Made by a program: the position numbers and the translations under genes
Source of the DNA: Coleofasciculus sp. S288
Lineage (GTDB): Bacteria; Cyanobacteriota; Cyanobacteriia; Cyanobacteriales; Coleofasciculaceae
NCBI GenBank assembly: GCA_020216575.1
Contig: JAIUYC010000005.1
Span: forward strand, 1-14,568
Reading direction: 5' to 3'
DNA length: 14,568 nucleotides
Notes under the pieces: model-generated
The model's database searches: none
What the model was told of the DNA's origin: nothing
The model's input: only the letters and a program-made list of their open reading frames with translations
Shown here: piece after piece, positions 1 through 6,161 of the stretch
Numbering within the stretch: position 1 is the stretch's first letter
How the letters are laid out: the number at the start of each line of letters is the position of its first letter

Positions 1-75
1 AGCCTGCCGAAGTGAGTCGAAGCATGGTAGGTAACACGCTATGGGTCTCGCATCCCCGTGTGAAACCTGATAACT

Positions 76-96
76 GGTCACTGTTCACTGATTTAA
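76..96. repeat. Dispersed spacer repeat, inverted copy at 9673-9700
   Basis: This 21-base stretch reappears as its reverse complement at 9673-9700, where one 7-base unit (GAACAGT type) is present once more. Both copies sit in gene-free DNA. The neighbouring TGATAACTG motif at 68-76 also recurs in tandem at 9779-9794. No function is apparent. Apart from this and the MITE-like element, 1-500 shows nothing I can support as a gene. Confidence 0.5.
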
Positions 97-135
97 TGAC
101 CTTGTGTTTGTCGCCAGCGACTGCTATCAAAACCA

Positions 136-228
136 CAGAACTTACGCACAGACACCACATCTGGTAGGGGCATGGCATGCCATGCCCCTATCATTGATGC
201 TTGAGAGACTTTCTTTGCGTAAGTCCTG
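136..228. mobile_element. 93-bp MITE-like element with terminal inverted repeats and 5-bp direct repeat
   Basis: The ends are imperfect inverted repeats: 136-152 matches the reverse complement of 212-228 at 15 of 17 positions, with the core ACTTACGCA/TGCGTAAGT. Immediately outside both ends stands the same pentamer AACCA (131-135 and 229-233), as expected for a target-site duplication. The interior holds a perfect 26-bp palindrome (165-190). There is no coding capacity, so it would have to be moved by a transposase supplied elsewhere. Ends of the ACTTACGCA type are, from memory, common in cyanobacterial intergenic DNA. The family is not identified, and the pentamer could be chance. Confidence 0.6.
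165..190. repeat. Perfect 26-bp palindrome
   Basis: TAGGGGCATGGCA is followed directly by its exact reverse complement, with no loop bases. It can form a cruciform in DNA or a hairpin in RNA. It lies inside the MITE-like element at 136-228. Confidence 0.85.
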
Positions 229-500
229 AACCAGAATGAACTTAAAACTCTAAAGTTATACTTGATGTTCTTACAGTCAAGCCCTGACAGCATCAAAAGA
301 AGTGAATATACCGGATGGAGGAATCTAGGACTAGAACATTGGAATTGAGTTGAGCAGCTTATAGCGTTGGGGCAAAAATCTGTGAGACGATAGCCAAGGC
401 GTCTTCTACAGGTTGTCTTAGCGTCACCTGCCCTTCGGCAATCTGTTCTCCTCTGCCTTGCCAAGATCGTTTTCCCTGAGTTCAGTCATCGCATCTTCAT

Positions 501-2288
501 ATGCCACTGTCACTGTCAAATCATCTGCGTCGGACAAAGATTGTTGCCACGATTGGTCCTGCAACCAGTCACCCAGACGTTCTCAAGGCACTGATTAAAG
601 CCGGTGCCACAACATTGCGACTCAACTTCTCCCACGGCACTCATGAAGATCACCATCGCAGTATTCGCCTGATTCGCCAGACGGCATTTGAACTGGATCA
701 GCCCGTCGGTATTTTACAGGACTTGCAAGGACCGAAGATTCGCTTGGGGCGGTTTGAGAACGGTTCGATTGTACTCAACAAAGGCGATCGTTTTACACTC
801 ACCAGCGAACCTGGCCTTGGTACTCAGGACATGAGTTCCGTCACCTACGAACCCTTAGCAGATGAAGTTCCTGAAGGTGCGATCATTCTCTTGGATGACG
901 GCAAAGTTGAGATGAAGGTCGAAGAGATCAACCGCATCAAACGCACCTTGCACTGTCGCGTTGTCGTCGGCGGTACTCTCTCCAACAACAAAGGCGTTAA
1001 CTTCCCCGGTGTTTACCTCTCCATCAAAGCGCTCACTGACAAAGACCGGCGGGATTTAATGTTCGGTCTGGATCAGGGGGTGGATTGGGTTGCCCTAAGC
1101 TTTGTTCGTAACCCTCAAGATATCTTGGAAATTAAAGAACTGATTGCTAGTGCCGGTAAGGACATACCGGTGATTGCCAAGATTGAGAAGCACGAAGCCA
1201 TTGAAAACATGGAGGCAATTCTCTCCCTGTGTGATGGTGCCATGGTTGCCAGAGGTGATTTAGGCGTGGAACTGCCAGCCGAGGACGTTCCCATCCTGCA
1301 AAAGCGGTTGATTGCCACAGCTAACCGATTGGGAATCCCCGTCATTACCGCCACTCAAATGCTGGACAGCATGGTGAACTCGCCTCGACCCACCCGTGCT
1401 GAAATTTCCGATGTTGCCAATGCTATCCTCGATGGCACGGATGCCGTGATGCTGTCCAACGAAGCGGCTGTCGGTAAATATCCTGTTGAAGCGGTGGAGA
1501 CAATGGCACGGATTGCTGTCCGGATCGAGCAGGAACAAATTGTTAACAATGTTAAGGATACGCGGCGATCGATTCCCAACGCCATTTCTCAAGCTGTCGG
1601 TCAAATTGCCGAGCAGTTGCAGGCATCAGCGATTATGACGCTGACGAAGACGGGAGCTACGGCGCGGAATGTCTCCAAGTTCCGTCCCAGCACGCCAATT
1701 CTAGCCGTTACCCCCCACGTTGATGTGGCACGACGCCTGCAACTGGTGTGGGGCGTCAAACCCTTATTAGTCCTGGATTTACCCTCCACGGGTCAAACCT
1801 TCCAAGCAGCAATTAATGTCGCTCAGGAAAAGCATTTGCTTAGGGAAGGAGATTTGGTGGTAATGACGGCAGGTACGCTCCAAGGCATTCCAGGCACAAC
1901 GGACTTGATTAAGGTAGAAGTCGTGACTGCGGTTCTCGGTCATGGAGTCGGCATCGGTCAAGGTTACGTGAGCAGTCTCGCTCGCGTAGCACACAGTCCA
2001 GTGGATATCAATAATTTTAATCCTGGAGAAATTCTCGTAGCTGAGTCAACGAATGCCGACTATGTAGACGCCATGCGTCGGGCGGCTGGGATTATCACCG
2101 AGGACGAGAGTATCACCTGCCATGCAGCCGTGATTGGCTTGCGTCTAGGAGTACCCGTGATTGTGGGTATCAAGAACGCCACACAGATTATTCGCGATGG
2201 TGCAATCATCTCCCTGGATATCCAACGGGGCTTAGTTTATTCCGGTGCAACCAGCACGAGTCCCGCCACCGGAGTGCTGATGGTATGA
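501..2288 (+). CDS. pyk: Pyruvate kinase, long form with C-terminal PEP-utiliser domain
   Basis: Catalyses the last step of glycolysis in the cytoplasm: PEP + ADP to pyruvate + ATP. The 595 residues comprise the (beta/alpha)8 barrel with B domain (about 10-345), the allosteric C domain (about 355-475) and an extra swivelling PEP-utiliser domain (about 500-585). Visible active-site residues include R40, N42 and S44 in RLNFSHG, the signature lysine K227 and E229 in IPVIAKIEK, D253 in RGDLG and T285 in TATQM. The extra domain keeps the histidine of the PPDK-type motif (TCHAAV, H541). Cyanobacterial Pyk2-type enzymes have this length (about 590 aa). The motif DLQGPKIR carries Leu75, Gln76 and Lys79 where potassium-dependent enzymes have Thr, Lys and Glu, which predicts potassium independence. 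No Shine-Dalgarno is obvious before the ATG. Confidence 0.97.
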   Translation: MPLSLSNHLRRTKIVATIGPATSHPDVLKALIKAGATTLRLNFSHGTHEDHHRSIRLIRQTAFELDQPVGILQDLQGPKIRLGRFENGSIVLNKGDRFTLTSEPGLGTQDMSSVTYEPLADEVPEGAIILLDDGKVEMKVEEINRIKRTLHCRVVVGGTLSNNKGVNFPGVYLSIKALTDKDRRDLMFGLDQGVDWVALSFVRNPQDILEIKELIASAGKDIPVIAKIEKHEAIENMEAILSLCDGAMVARGDLGVELPAEDVPILQKRLIATANRLGIPVITATQMLDSMVNSPRPTRAEISDVANAILDGTDAVMLSNEAAVGKYPVEAVETMARIAVRIEQEQIVNNVKDTRRSIPNAISQAVGQIAEQLQASAIMTLTKTGATARNVSKFRPSTPILAVTPHVDVARRLQLVWGVKPLLVLDLPSTGQTFQAAINVAQEKHLLREGDLVVMTAGTLQGIPGTTDLIKVEVVTAVLGHGVGIGQGYVSSLARVAHSPVDINNFNPGEILVAESTNADYVDAMRRAAGIITEDESITCHAAVIGLRLGVPVIVGIKNATQIIRDGAIISLDIQRGLVYSGATSTSPATGVLMV

Positions 2289-2331
2289 CATCCTCGCCTA
2301 TGCTCACCCCATGGAACATTTTAGGAGCATC

Positions 2332-2365
2332 GTAGGTTGGGTTTCGTTGCCTCGATCCAACCTAC
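2332..2365. repeat. Intergenic hairpin repeat (GTAGGTTGG ... CCAACCTAC)
   Basis: A perfect 9-bp stem (2332-2340 with 2357-2365) surrounds a 16-base loop, 43 bases after the pyk stop. There is no T-run after it, so it is not a classical terminator. The arms match a palindrome that is, from memory, dispersed in many cyanobacterial genomes. It may still stabilise the pyk mRNA 3' end. Confidence 0.6.
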
Positions 2366-2405
2366 CAAGCAACTGCAACAACAATCGCGATCGCTCGAAT
2401 TTCTA

Positions 2406-2648
2406 TCAAAGTCTCCCGATGAGTTCGTCTGATTCGCGAGCGAGCAATTCATTGACGATCGCCCGATTGTTTTGATAAATTTCCAATCGGATCGTGTTTG
2501 GGTCTGAATATCGGAAAGTTACAACATAGGTAACATCTCGCTCTGGGTCAGTAAATCGATATTGTGGTCGGCTCGTTGTACCCATGACCTTGAAACCTGT
2601 TAGGTTAATCGTACTACCATCTTTCTGGTTTTTAACGTAGAGGATGTA
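2406..2648 (-). pseudogene. C-terminal 80 codons of a small gene split by the tnpB element
   Basis: Read on the minus strand from the element's right tip, the frame is open for 80 codons, beginning YILYVKNQKDGSTINLTGF and ending ESDELIGRL before TGA (2408-2406). There is no start codon near its beginning; the first Met is residue 22. It is rich in alternating beta-type stretches (VTYVVTFRYS, TIRLEIYQNN), so it is probably an extracytoplasmic or cytoplasmic beta domain behind a membrane anchor. Together with the 18 codons at 4047-4100 it forms one uninterrupted frame of 98 codons once 2649-4046 is taken out. I do not recognise the family. As it stands the gene is broken, unless the element excises. 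Confidence 0.8.
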
Positions 2649-2800
2649 TTGACACTCTCCGGTCTAAAGACGCGGAGATTCTTGGTTCAATGACTCGCCG
2701 TTAGACGACAGGATTGCTCCAATCGCCCAAGAGGGCAAATCTCCCCAAGCGTAAGTTCCGGTATGCCCTACCGTACACAGTGCTAATTTCAAGATGTTGA
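2629..2800 (-). ncRNA. Predicted reRNA (omegaRNA) of the first tnpB element
   Basis: Inference from family knowledge. TnpB guide RNAs arise from the 3' end of tnpB through the element's right end and continue into flanking DNA. Here the scaffold would overlap the tnpB 3' end and the hairpin at 2657-2677. The guide would start at 2648 on the minus strand (TACATCCTCTACGTTAAAAA), inside the interrupted gene. The 5' limit is only a guess, since scaffolds are usually 100-150 nt or more. Confidence 0.4.
2657..2677 (-). other. Right-end hairpin (IPR) of element 1
   Basis: On the minus strand: CTCCG, bulged C, GTCT, TT loop, AGAC, CGGAG. It follows GAAT (2681-2678) directly and is followed by AGTGTCAA. 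The tnpB stop codon (2666-2664) lies inside it, so it also belongs to the tnpB 3' end and the predicted guide RNA. Confidence 0.75.
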
Positions 2801-3878
2801 TGGCAGCGTTGATGTCTCTATCTTCAACGAATCCGCAATGTGGACATACATGGGTTCTTGTTGATAGGGACTTTTGAACTTTGCTACCGCATTTCGAGCA
2901 GTTCTGGCTTGTATTGTAGGGAGGTACGGCAACCGTAACCTTTCCGTATTTAAAGCCAAAGTATTCTAGCCATTGACGGAATGTAGACCATCCAGCATCA
3001 CTGATTGATTTAGCAAGATGCCGATTCTTAACAAGCCCTTTCACATTTAAGTCTTCATAGGCTATCAAGTCGTTAGACTGAATCACGGAGTACGCGACTC
3101 GCTTGCAGTACTCTTTTCGCTGCCTACTTACTCTCAGATGCTTCCGGGCATATCGGTTTCTTGCCTTGTGGTAGTTTTTAGACTGCGGATGAGTACCTTT
3201 AATGAACTTCTTGGATTTTTTCCGATTGGCTCGATTGAGTTGCCTCTCCGACTTCCGGTAAAACTGAGGACAGGGTTCTGTGTTGCCTTTGTTGTCGGCA
3301 ATGAAGAACTTTAGCCCTAAGTCTAAACCTATGGCTTGTCCGGTTGGTTCAGTTTCTATTTGTACTTTCACATCAATCGCAAATTGAGCATAGTATTCGT
3401 CAGCCCTGCGGACTAATCTAACTCGCTTAATCTGCTTAATGTCGTAGTAATTAAGATCATAGGTTCCCTTGAGCTTAAGAGTTCCTATGTTTTTCCCATC
3501 CCGAAACGTGATAGCCTTCCTATTTCCAGAAAGCTTCCAACCCGATGTTTTATACTCAACTGAGCGACAGTGTTTTTTGAATTTCGGGTATCCTTTTTTA
3601 CCCTTAATCTTCTTCTTGCAATTGTCGTAAAACCGAGCAATTGCACTCCAAGCTCGTTCTGCTGCAGACTGTCTAGCCATTGAATTAAGTTCATCCGCAA
3701 AGGGAAATTCAGATGCTAGTACGGCGCAATATTTGTTGAGGTCATATCTACCTATGCCCCTGTTATCCATCCAGTAGCGGAGACACTTATTCTGGATGAA
3801 TTGGGAGGTACGAATAGCCTCATCAATCGCTCTGTACTGGGTTTGTTTTCCTTTTACTCGGAACTCGTAAATTATCAT
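2664..3878 (-). CDS. tnpB: TnpB RNA-guided nuclease, element 1
   Basis: The 404-residue TnpB carries all three RuvC acidic residues: D186 in IGLDLGLK, E275 in AYEDLN and D355 in DRDINAA. The four zinc-ribbon cysteines are C327, C330, C345 and C348. The N-terminal half (about 1-175) is the usual helical/WED region (RAWSAIARFYDNCKKK, KGYPKFKK). TnpB proteins are guide-RNA-directed DNA nucleases that favour retention of their element, and are ancestors of Cas12. All key residues are intact, so it is probably active. The start is the first ATG after an in-frame stop; a GGAGG lies somewhat far upstream (about 16 nt). No TnpA is encoded beside it. It differs strongly from the TnpB at 10144-11424. 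Confidence 0.93.
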   Translation of the reverse strand: MIIYEFRVKGKQTQYRAIDEAIRTSQFIQNKCLRYWMDNRGIGRYDLNKYCAVLASEFPFADELNSMARQSAAERAWSAIARFYDNCKKKIKGKKGYPKFKKHCRSVEYKTSGWKLSGNRKAITFRDGKNIGTLKLKGTYDLNYYDIKQIKRVRLVRRADEYYAQFAIDVKVQIETEPTGQAIGLDLGLKFFIADNKGNTEPCPQFYRKSERQLNRANRKKSKKFIKGTHPQSKNYHKARNRYARKHLRVSRQRKEYCKRVAYSVIQSNDLIAYEDLNVKGLVKNRHLAKSISDAGWSTFRQWLEYFGFKYGKVTVAVPPYNTSQNCSKCGSKVQKSLSTRTHVCPHCGFVEDRDINAAINILKLALCTVGHTGTYAWGDLPSWAIGAILSSNGESLNQESPRL

Positions 3879-3955
3879 GGCTCGACCCTATCCACCTCCA
3901 TTATTATGTACTATATGCAGACATAAAGTAAACGGCGTTAACAAAACTTAGTCTC

Positions 3956-3973
3956 GGTGGACTGAAGTCCACC
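3956..3973. repeat. Second palindrome inside the left end of element 1
   Basis: GGTGGACT, GA, AGTCCACC: an 8-bp perfect stem with a 2-base loop, between the left-end hairpin and the tnpB start. The ACTGAAGT/ACTAAAGT cores of this and the 4007-4027 hairpin are similar. It may be a duplicated end motif. Confidence 0.65.
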
Positions 3974-4006
3974 TGCCCTTACCCTTCGGGAAGGCTTCGC
4001 CTACAT

Positions 4007-4027
4007 CCCTGGACTAAAGTCACAGGG
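4007..4027 (-). other. Left-end hairpin (IPL) of element 1
   Basis: On the minus strand: CCCTG, bulged T, GACT, TT loop, AGTC, CAGGG. It is preceded by GAAAA and lies 19 bases from the inferred tip. The bulge sits in the same place as in the right-end hairpin. A mid-stem unpaired T is what TnpA of IS608 recognises. Confidence 0.65.
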
Positions 4028-4046
4028 TTTTCAGGTATGCTCCTTA

Positions 4047-4100
4047 TAAAGAAAGCGATAAAGTGCAAACAATTACTAAGGTGATCGATCTAAGTTTCAT
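4047..4100 (-). pseudogene. N-terminal 18 codons of the small gene split by element 1
   Basis: The frame MKLRSITLVIVCTLSLSL starts at ATG 4100-4098, 12 bases after the stop of the cyclase gene, and runs into the element, where TAA follows at once (4046-4044). Two basic residues followed by a hydrophobic run look like the start of a membrane anchor. Joining to the C-terminal part extends the hydrophobic run to ITLVIVCTLSLSLYILYV before KNQKDG, a complete transmembrane helix. That continuity supports the join. No Shine-Dalgarno is clear, so translational coupling to the cyclase gene is likely. Confidence 0.7.
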
Positions 4101-4112
4101 GCGGATTTGGTA

Positions 4113-5720
4113 TTATTGCAGCTTGGTCTGATAAACTCGGACGGGTCTGTGAATTCCTTTAAACTGGTACTCTCCCATTACCACCAAGCCTTGCTTTTGC
4201 CCAAGCATCTGATAGGTGGCTTCACTCACGACACATTCACCAGGAGGACAAATCGCTTCCATGCGGGAGGCTAGGTTAATCGTTGCGCCTAAGGCAGTAT
4301 AATCTACCCGTTGAGAACTGCCGACATCTCCAACCACAGCCTTCCCACTGTTGACGGCAATCCGTAATTGTAGCGGCTCCCTCAAAACTCGGTTTGTATT
4401 CAGCCTCTCCAGACGGGTTAGCATTCCCCTAGCGGCGACAAAAGCGCGATCGGCATGATCGGGTTGAGGTTCGGGAGCGCCGAAAAATGCCATGATACAA
4501 TCTCCGATATACTTATCCAAAGTCCCACCGACAGCAAAGACTTCTTGCAGCATTTCCTCGAACAACCCATTGAGCAATTCAGCAAGCTGTACTGGACTTA
4601 GCCGTTCCGACAGGGCAGTAAAGCCGACAATATCTGCAAACAGGATGCTGATTTCACCTTCGGCGGGGGGCAGGCGGCCTTCTGCCATGCTGCCTACAGC
4701 AATGAGTTGCTGCACGACGGCGGGAGAGTGATAGCGCTCTAGTCTTTGCCGAATCATGGCTTCGCTTCTGAGTTTCTGTGCTAGAAGCCAACGTTGTACG
4801 CTAGACGCTACGAGGTTTGCCAAAGCCGAAAAAAAGCTGAGGTCTTCTTCTCCTTCTTCACTCCAATGGTCTGAAGAATGGTGGGCATCGGCATAAAGGA
4901 CGCCCACGACCTTATTTTCATCCCAGAGAGGGACAGCCATGGCGCTGCGAATTCCTTTATCTAAAATACTCTTTTGCCCCTGAAAACGCTCATCCATCTG
5001 GGTATCAGCAGTTTGAACCGCCACCTTTTCTTCAAAGACCTTTTGACAGATGGTGCGGCTAATCCAACTGCCATCACCTACTAGATTCTGCTGTTGAGAA
5101 ACGTTTCTAGCGGCGGCATTGAGCAATTCAAGCTTGCCCGAACTGCTAACATCGATCAACAATGCCAAACGGTCAATACTCTTGAGATAACGGAAAACAA
5201 CGTCCTGCACCTTAGAAAAAATTGCTTCTATGGATTCAGCCGCGCTTAGACCCTTAGCTATTTCCACTAGGTCTTTCAGGCGAGCAATGGCTTTTTCCTT
5301 GTTGCCGCTCTCCTCTCCCCGACCATTCGCTTGTATCCATTGCTGTTGCAAGTCTTTGACGTTACGCAGGATAGTCAGTCCGTTAGCTTGAGATTGTAAA
5401 TTGCTCTTATTTGGTTGAGAGGGATCGACTAAAAGAACCCAAAGGCTAATATCCCCTATCCAAATAACGTCGCCGTGATTTACTTTTTGAGGAGAGGATA
5501 TAGAGCTTTCGTTTAATCGCGTTCCGTTTTTGCTACCCATATCTTCAATAGTCCATACCCCGGAAGGCGTTTTCACAAAGCGGGCATGGTATCGAGAAAT
5601 TCCCTCAAAAGGTAAGGTTAAGTCGCATTCTGGCAACCGACCGAGCGTGAATTCATCTCGATTCACCGTCACTGTTCTTTGGGTATTTCCCTGTTGTAGG
5701 CGTAGTTTGAGTTCAGCCAT
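4113..5720 (-). CDS. Adenylate cyclase with FHA and GAF domains
   Basis: Makes cAMP from ATP. Domains in order over 535 residues: FHA (about 1-98), GAF (about 155-312), a short helical link, and a class III cyclase catalytic domain (about 350-533). The FHA phosphothreonine-binding residues are present: G27, R28, S42, R43, H45, N65, G66. In the catalytic domain I see metal-binding D363 (FADIVGFT) and D407 (KYIGD), base-selecting K403 and T475 (DYTALG), and transition-state N482 and R486 (INLASR). A Lys/Thr pair is the adenine-specific combination of cyanobacterial CyaC-type enzymes, so adenylate rather than guanylate cyclase is favoured. There is no membrane segment, so it is soluble. It is divergent from a Ser/Thr kinase gene, and the split small gene followed it closely. 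The GAF ligand is unknown. Confidence 0.93.
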   Translation of the reverse strand: MAELKLRLQQGNTQRTVTVNRDEFTLGRLPECDLTLPFEGISRYHARFVKTPSGVWTIEDMGSKNGTRLNESSISSPQKVNHGDVIWIGDISLWVLLVDPSQPNKSNLQSQANGLTILRNVKDLQQQWIQANGRGEESGNKEKAIARLKDLVEIAKGLSAAESIEAIFSKVQDVVFRYLKSIDRLALLIDVSSSGKLELLNAAARNVSQQQNLVGDGSWISRTICQKVFEEKVAVQTADTQMDERFQGQKSILDKGIRSAMAVPLWDENKVVGVLYADAHHSSDHWSEEGEEDLSFFSALANLVASSVQRWLLAQKLRSEAMIRQRLERYHSPAVVQQLIAVGSMAEGRLPPAEGEISILFADIVGFTALSERLSPVQLAELLNGLFEEMLQEVFAVGGTLDKYIGDCIMAFFGAPEPQPDHADRAFVAARGMLTRLERLNTNRVLREPLQLRIAVNSGKAVVGDVGSSQRVDYTALGATINLASRMEAICPPGECVVSEATYQMLGQKQGLVVMGEYQFKGIHRPVRVYQTKLQ

Positions 5721-5780
5721 GACTTTGATTGAGTTGTGAAGCGAAAGGCGGACAAGAAATCCTGAGGCAAGGGGGTTTTC

Positions 5781-5957
5781 ATGGGGTCTAGCCTTACCTC
5801 CCCCGTTAGTTATGGCACTGTCCCCGTCATTGGTGCAACCCTGTTAAAATTTACACGCCTGGTTTATCGCTATCGGGGAATTTGGTTGCTGTTAACCGTT
5901 GTTGAAATTTATCGCGGTTCTCACATAACTGGAGTACGGGCGGGTTTATCGGATTGA
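5781..5957 (+). CDS. Possible small protein, 58 aa, hypothetical
   Basis: ATG at 5781 follows a G-rich AAGGGGG about 5 bases upstream and opens a 58-codon frame ending TGA. It contains basic and hydrophobic stretches (LLKFTRLVYRYR, IWLLLTVVEIYR), which might form one amphipathic or membrane helix. It lies in the region between the divergent cyclase and kinase genes. Composition is protein-like, but the frame is short and I recognise no family. It could equally be chance within a regulatory region. Confidence 0.25.
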   Translation: MGSSLTSPVSYGTVPVIGATLLKFTRLVYRYRGIWLLLTVVEIYRGSHITGVRAGLSD

Positions 5958-6034
5958 TTTTGTGGGAAAGCAGATATCTGGGTAAAATGAGCCCCTACAA
6001 CTCCTGAATCTAGGTGTACTCCGCTCGCATGAGA

Positions 6035-6055
6035 ATCGCTAAAAATTATAGCGAT
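6035..6055. promoter_or_regulatory. HIP1-containing inverted repeat upstream of the kinase
   Basis: ATCGCTA and TAGCGAT (7 bp each) flank a 7-base AT-rich spacer, about 107 bases before the kinase start. The right arm runs into a HIP1 octamer (6051-6058). It could be an operator or just a HIP1-associated hairpin. In the rest of 5721-6161 I see only the possible small gene at 5781. I found no TGTGA-N6-TCACA site for a CRP-type cAMP receptor. Confidence 0.3.
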
Positions 6056-6161
6056 CGCACTTCGGTAGGTATATCCCCGCGAAAATCCGGACGACACGGC
6101 TGTCGCCTGAAGAGTCTATATAGGCCAACGGTTCACTCCAGGGAAACGATATAGCAATACC

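Larger units (their letters stand above)
2649..4046 (-). mobile_element. tnpB-only IS200/IS605-family element (IS1341 type), complete
   Basis: The right end reads, on the minus strand, GAAT, then a hairpin with one bulged base and a TT loop (2657-2677), then AGTG and the cleavage-type tetramer TCAA (2652-2649). GAAT/TCAA are the right-end guide and cleavage sequences of IS608. The left end has a matching hairpin of the same design: 5-bp stem, one bulged base, 4-bp stem, TT loop (4007-4027). It is preceded by GAAAA and 19 bases from the inferred tip at 4046, next to target TTTA. There is no tnpA, so movement would need a Y1 transposase in trans. There is no target duplication, as expected for this family. 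The left tip is uncertain by one base, because T can be assigned to either side. Confidence 0.75.

Noticed and set aside
93..464. 123-codon minus-strand frame before pyk
   Set aside because: It reads straight through the MITE-like element and its palindrome, is Cys/Arg/Ser-rich without domain character, and has no ribosome-binding site.
1115..1994. Several minus-strand frames inside pyk
   Set aside because: They lie wholly antisense to a well-supported gene and have no family resemblance.
3925..3935. Alternative left tip of element 1 after TTTAC (IS608 target-like) on the minus strand
   Set aside because: Joining here also keeps the frame (VNAVY + YILYV), but a stop lies a few codons upstream with no start. 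It would also exclude the bulged hairpin at 4007-4027 that matches the right end. The tip at 4046 restores a start codon and a complete helix.
5721..6161. CRP/SYCRP1 cAMP-receptor site between cyclase and kinase
   Set aside because: Only half-sites (TGTGA, TCACA) are found, never with the 6-base spacing.
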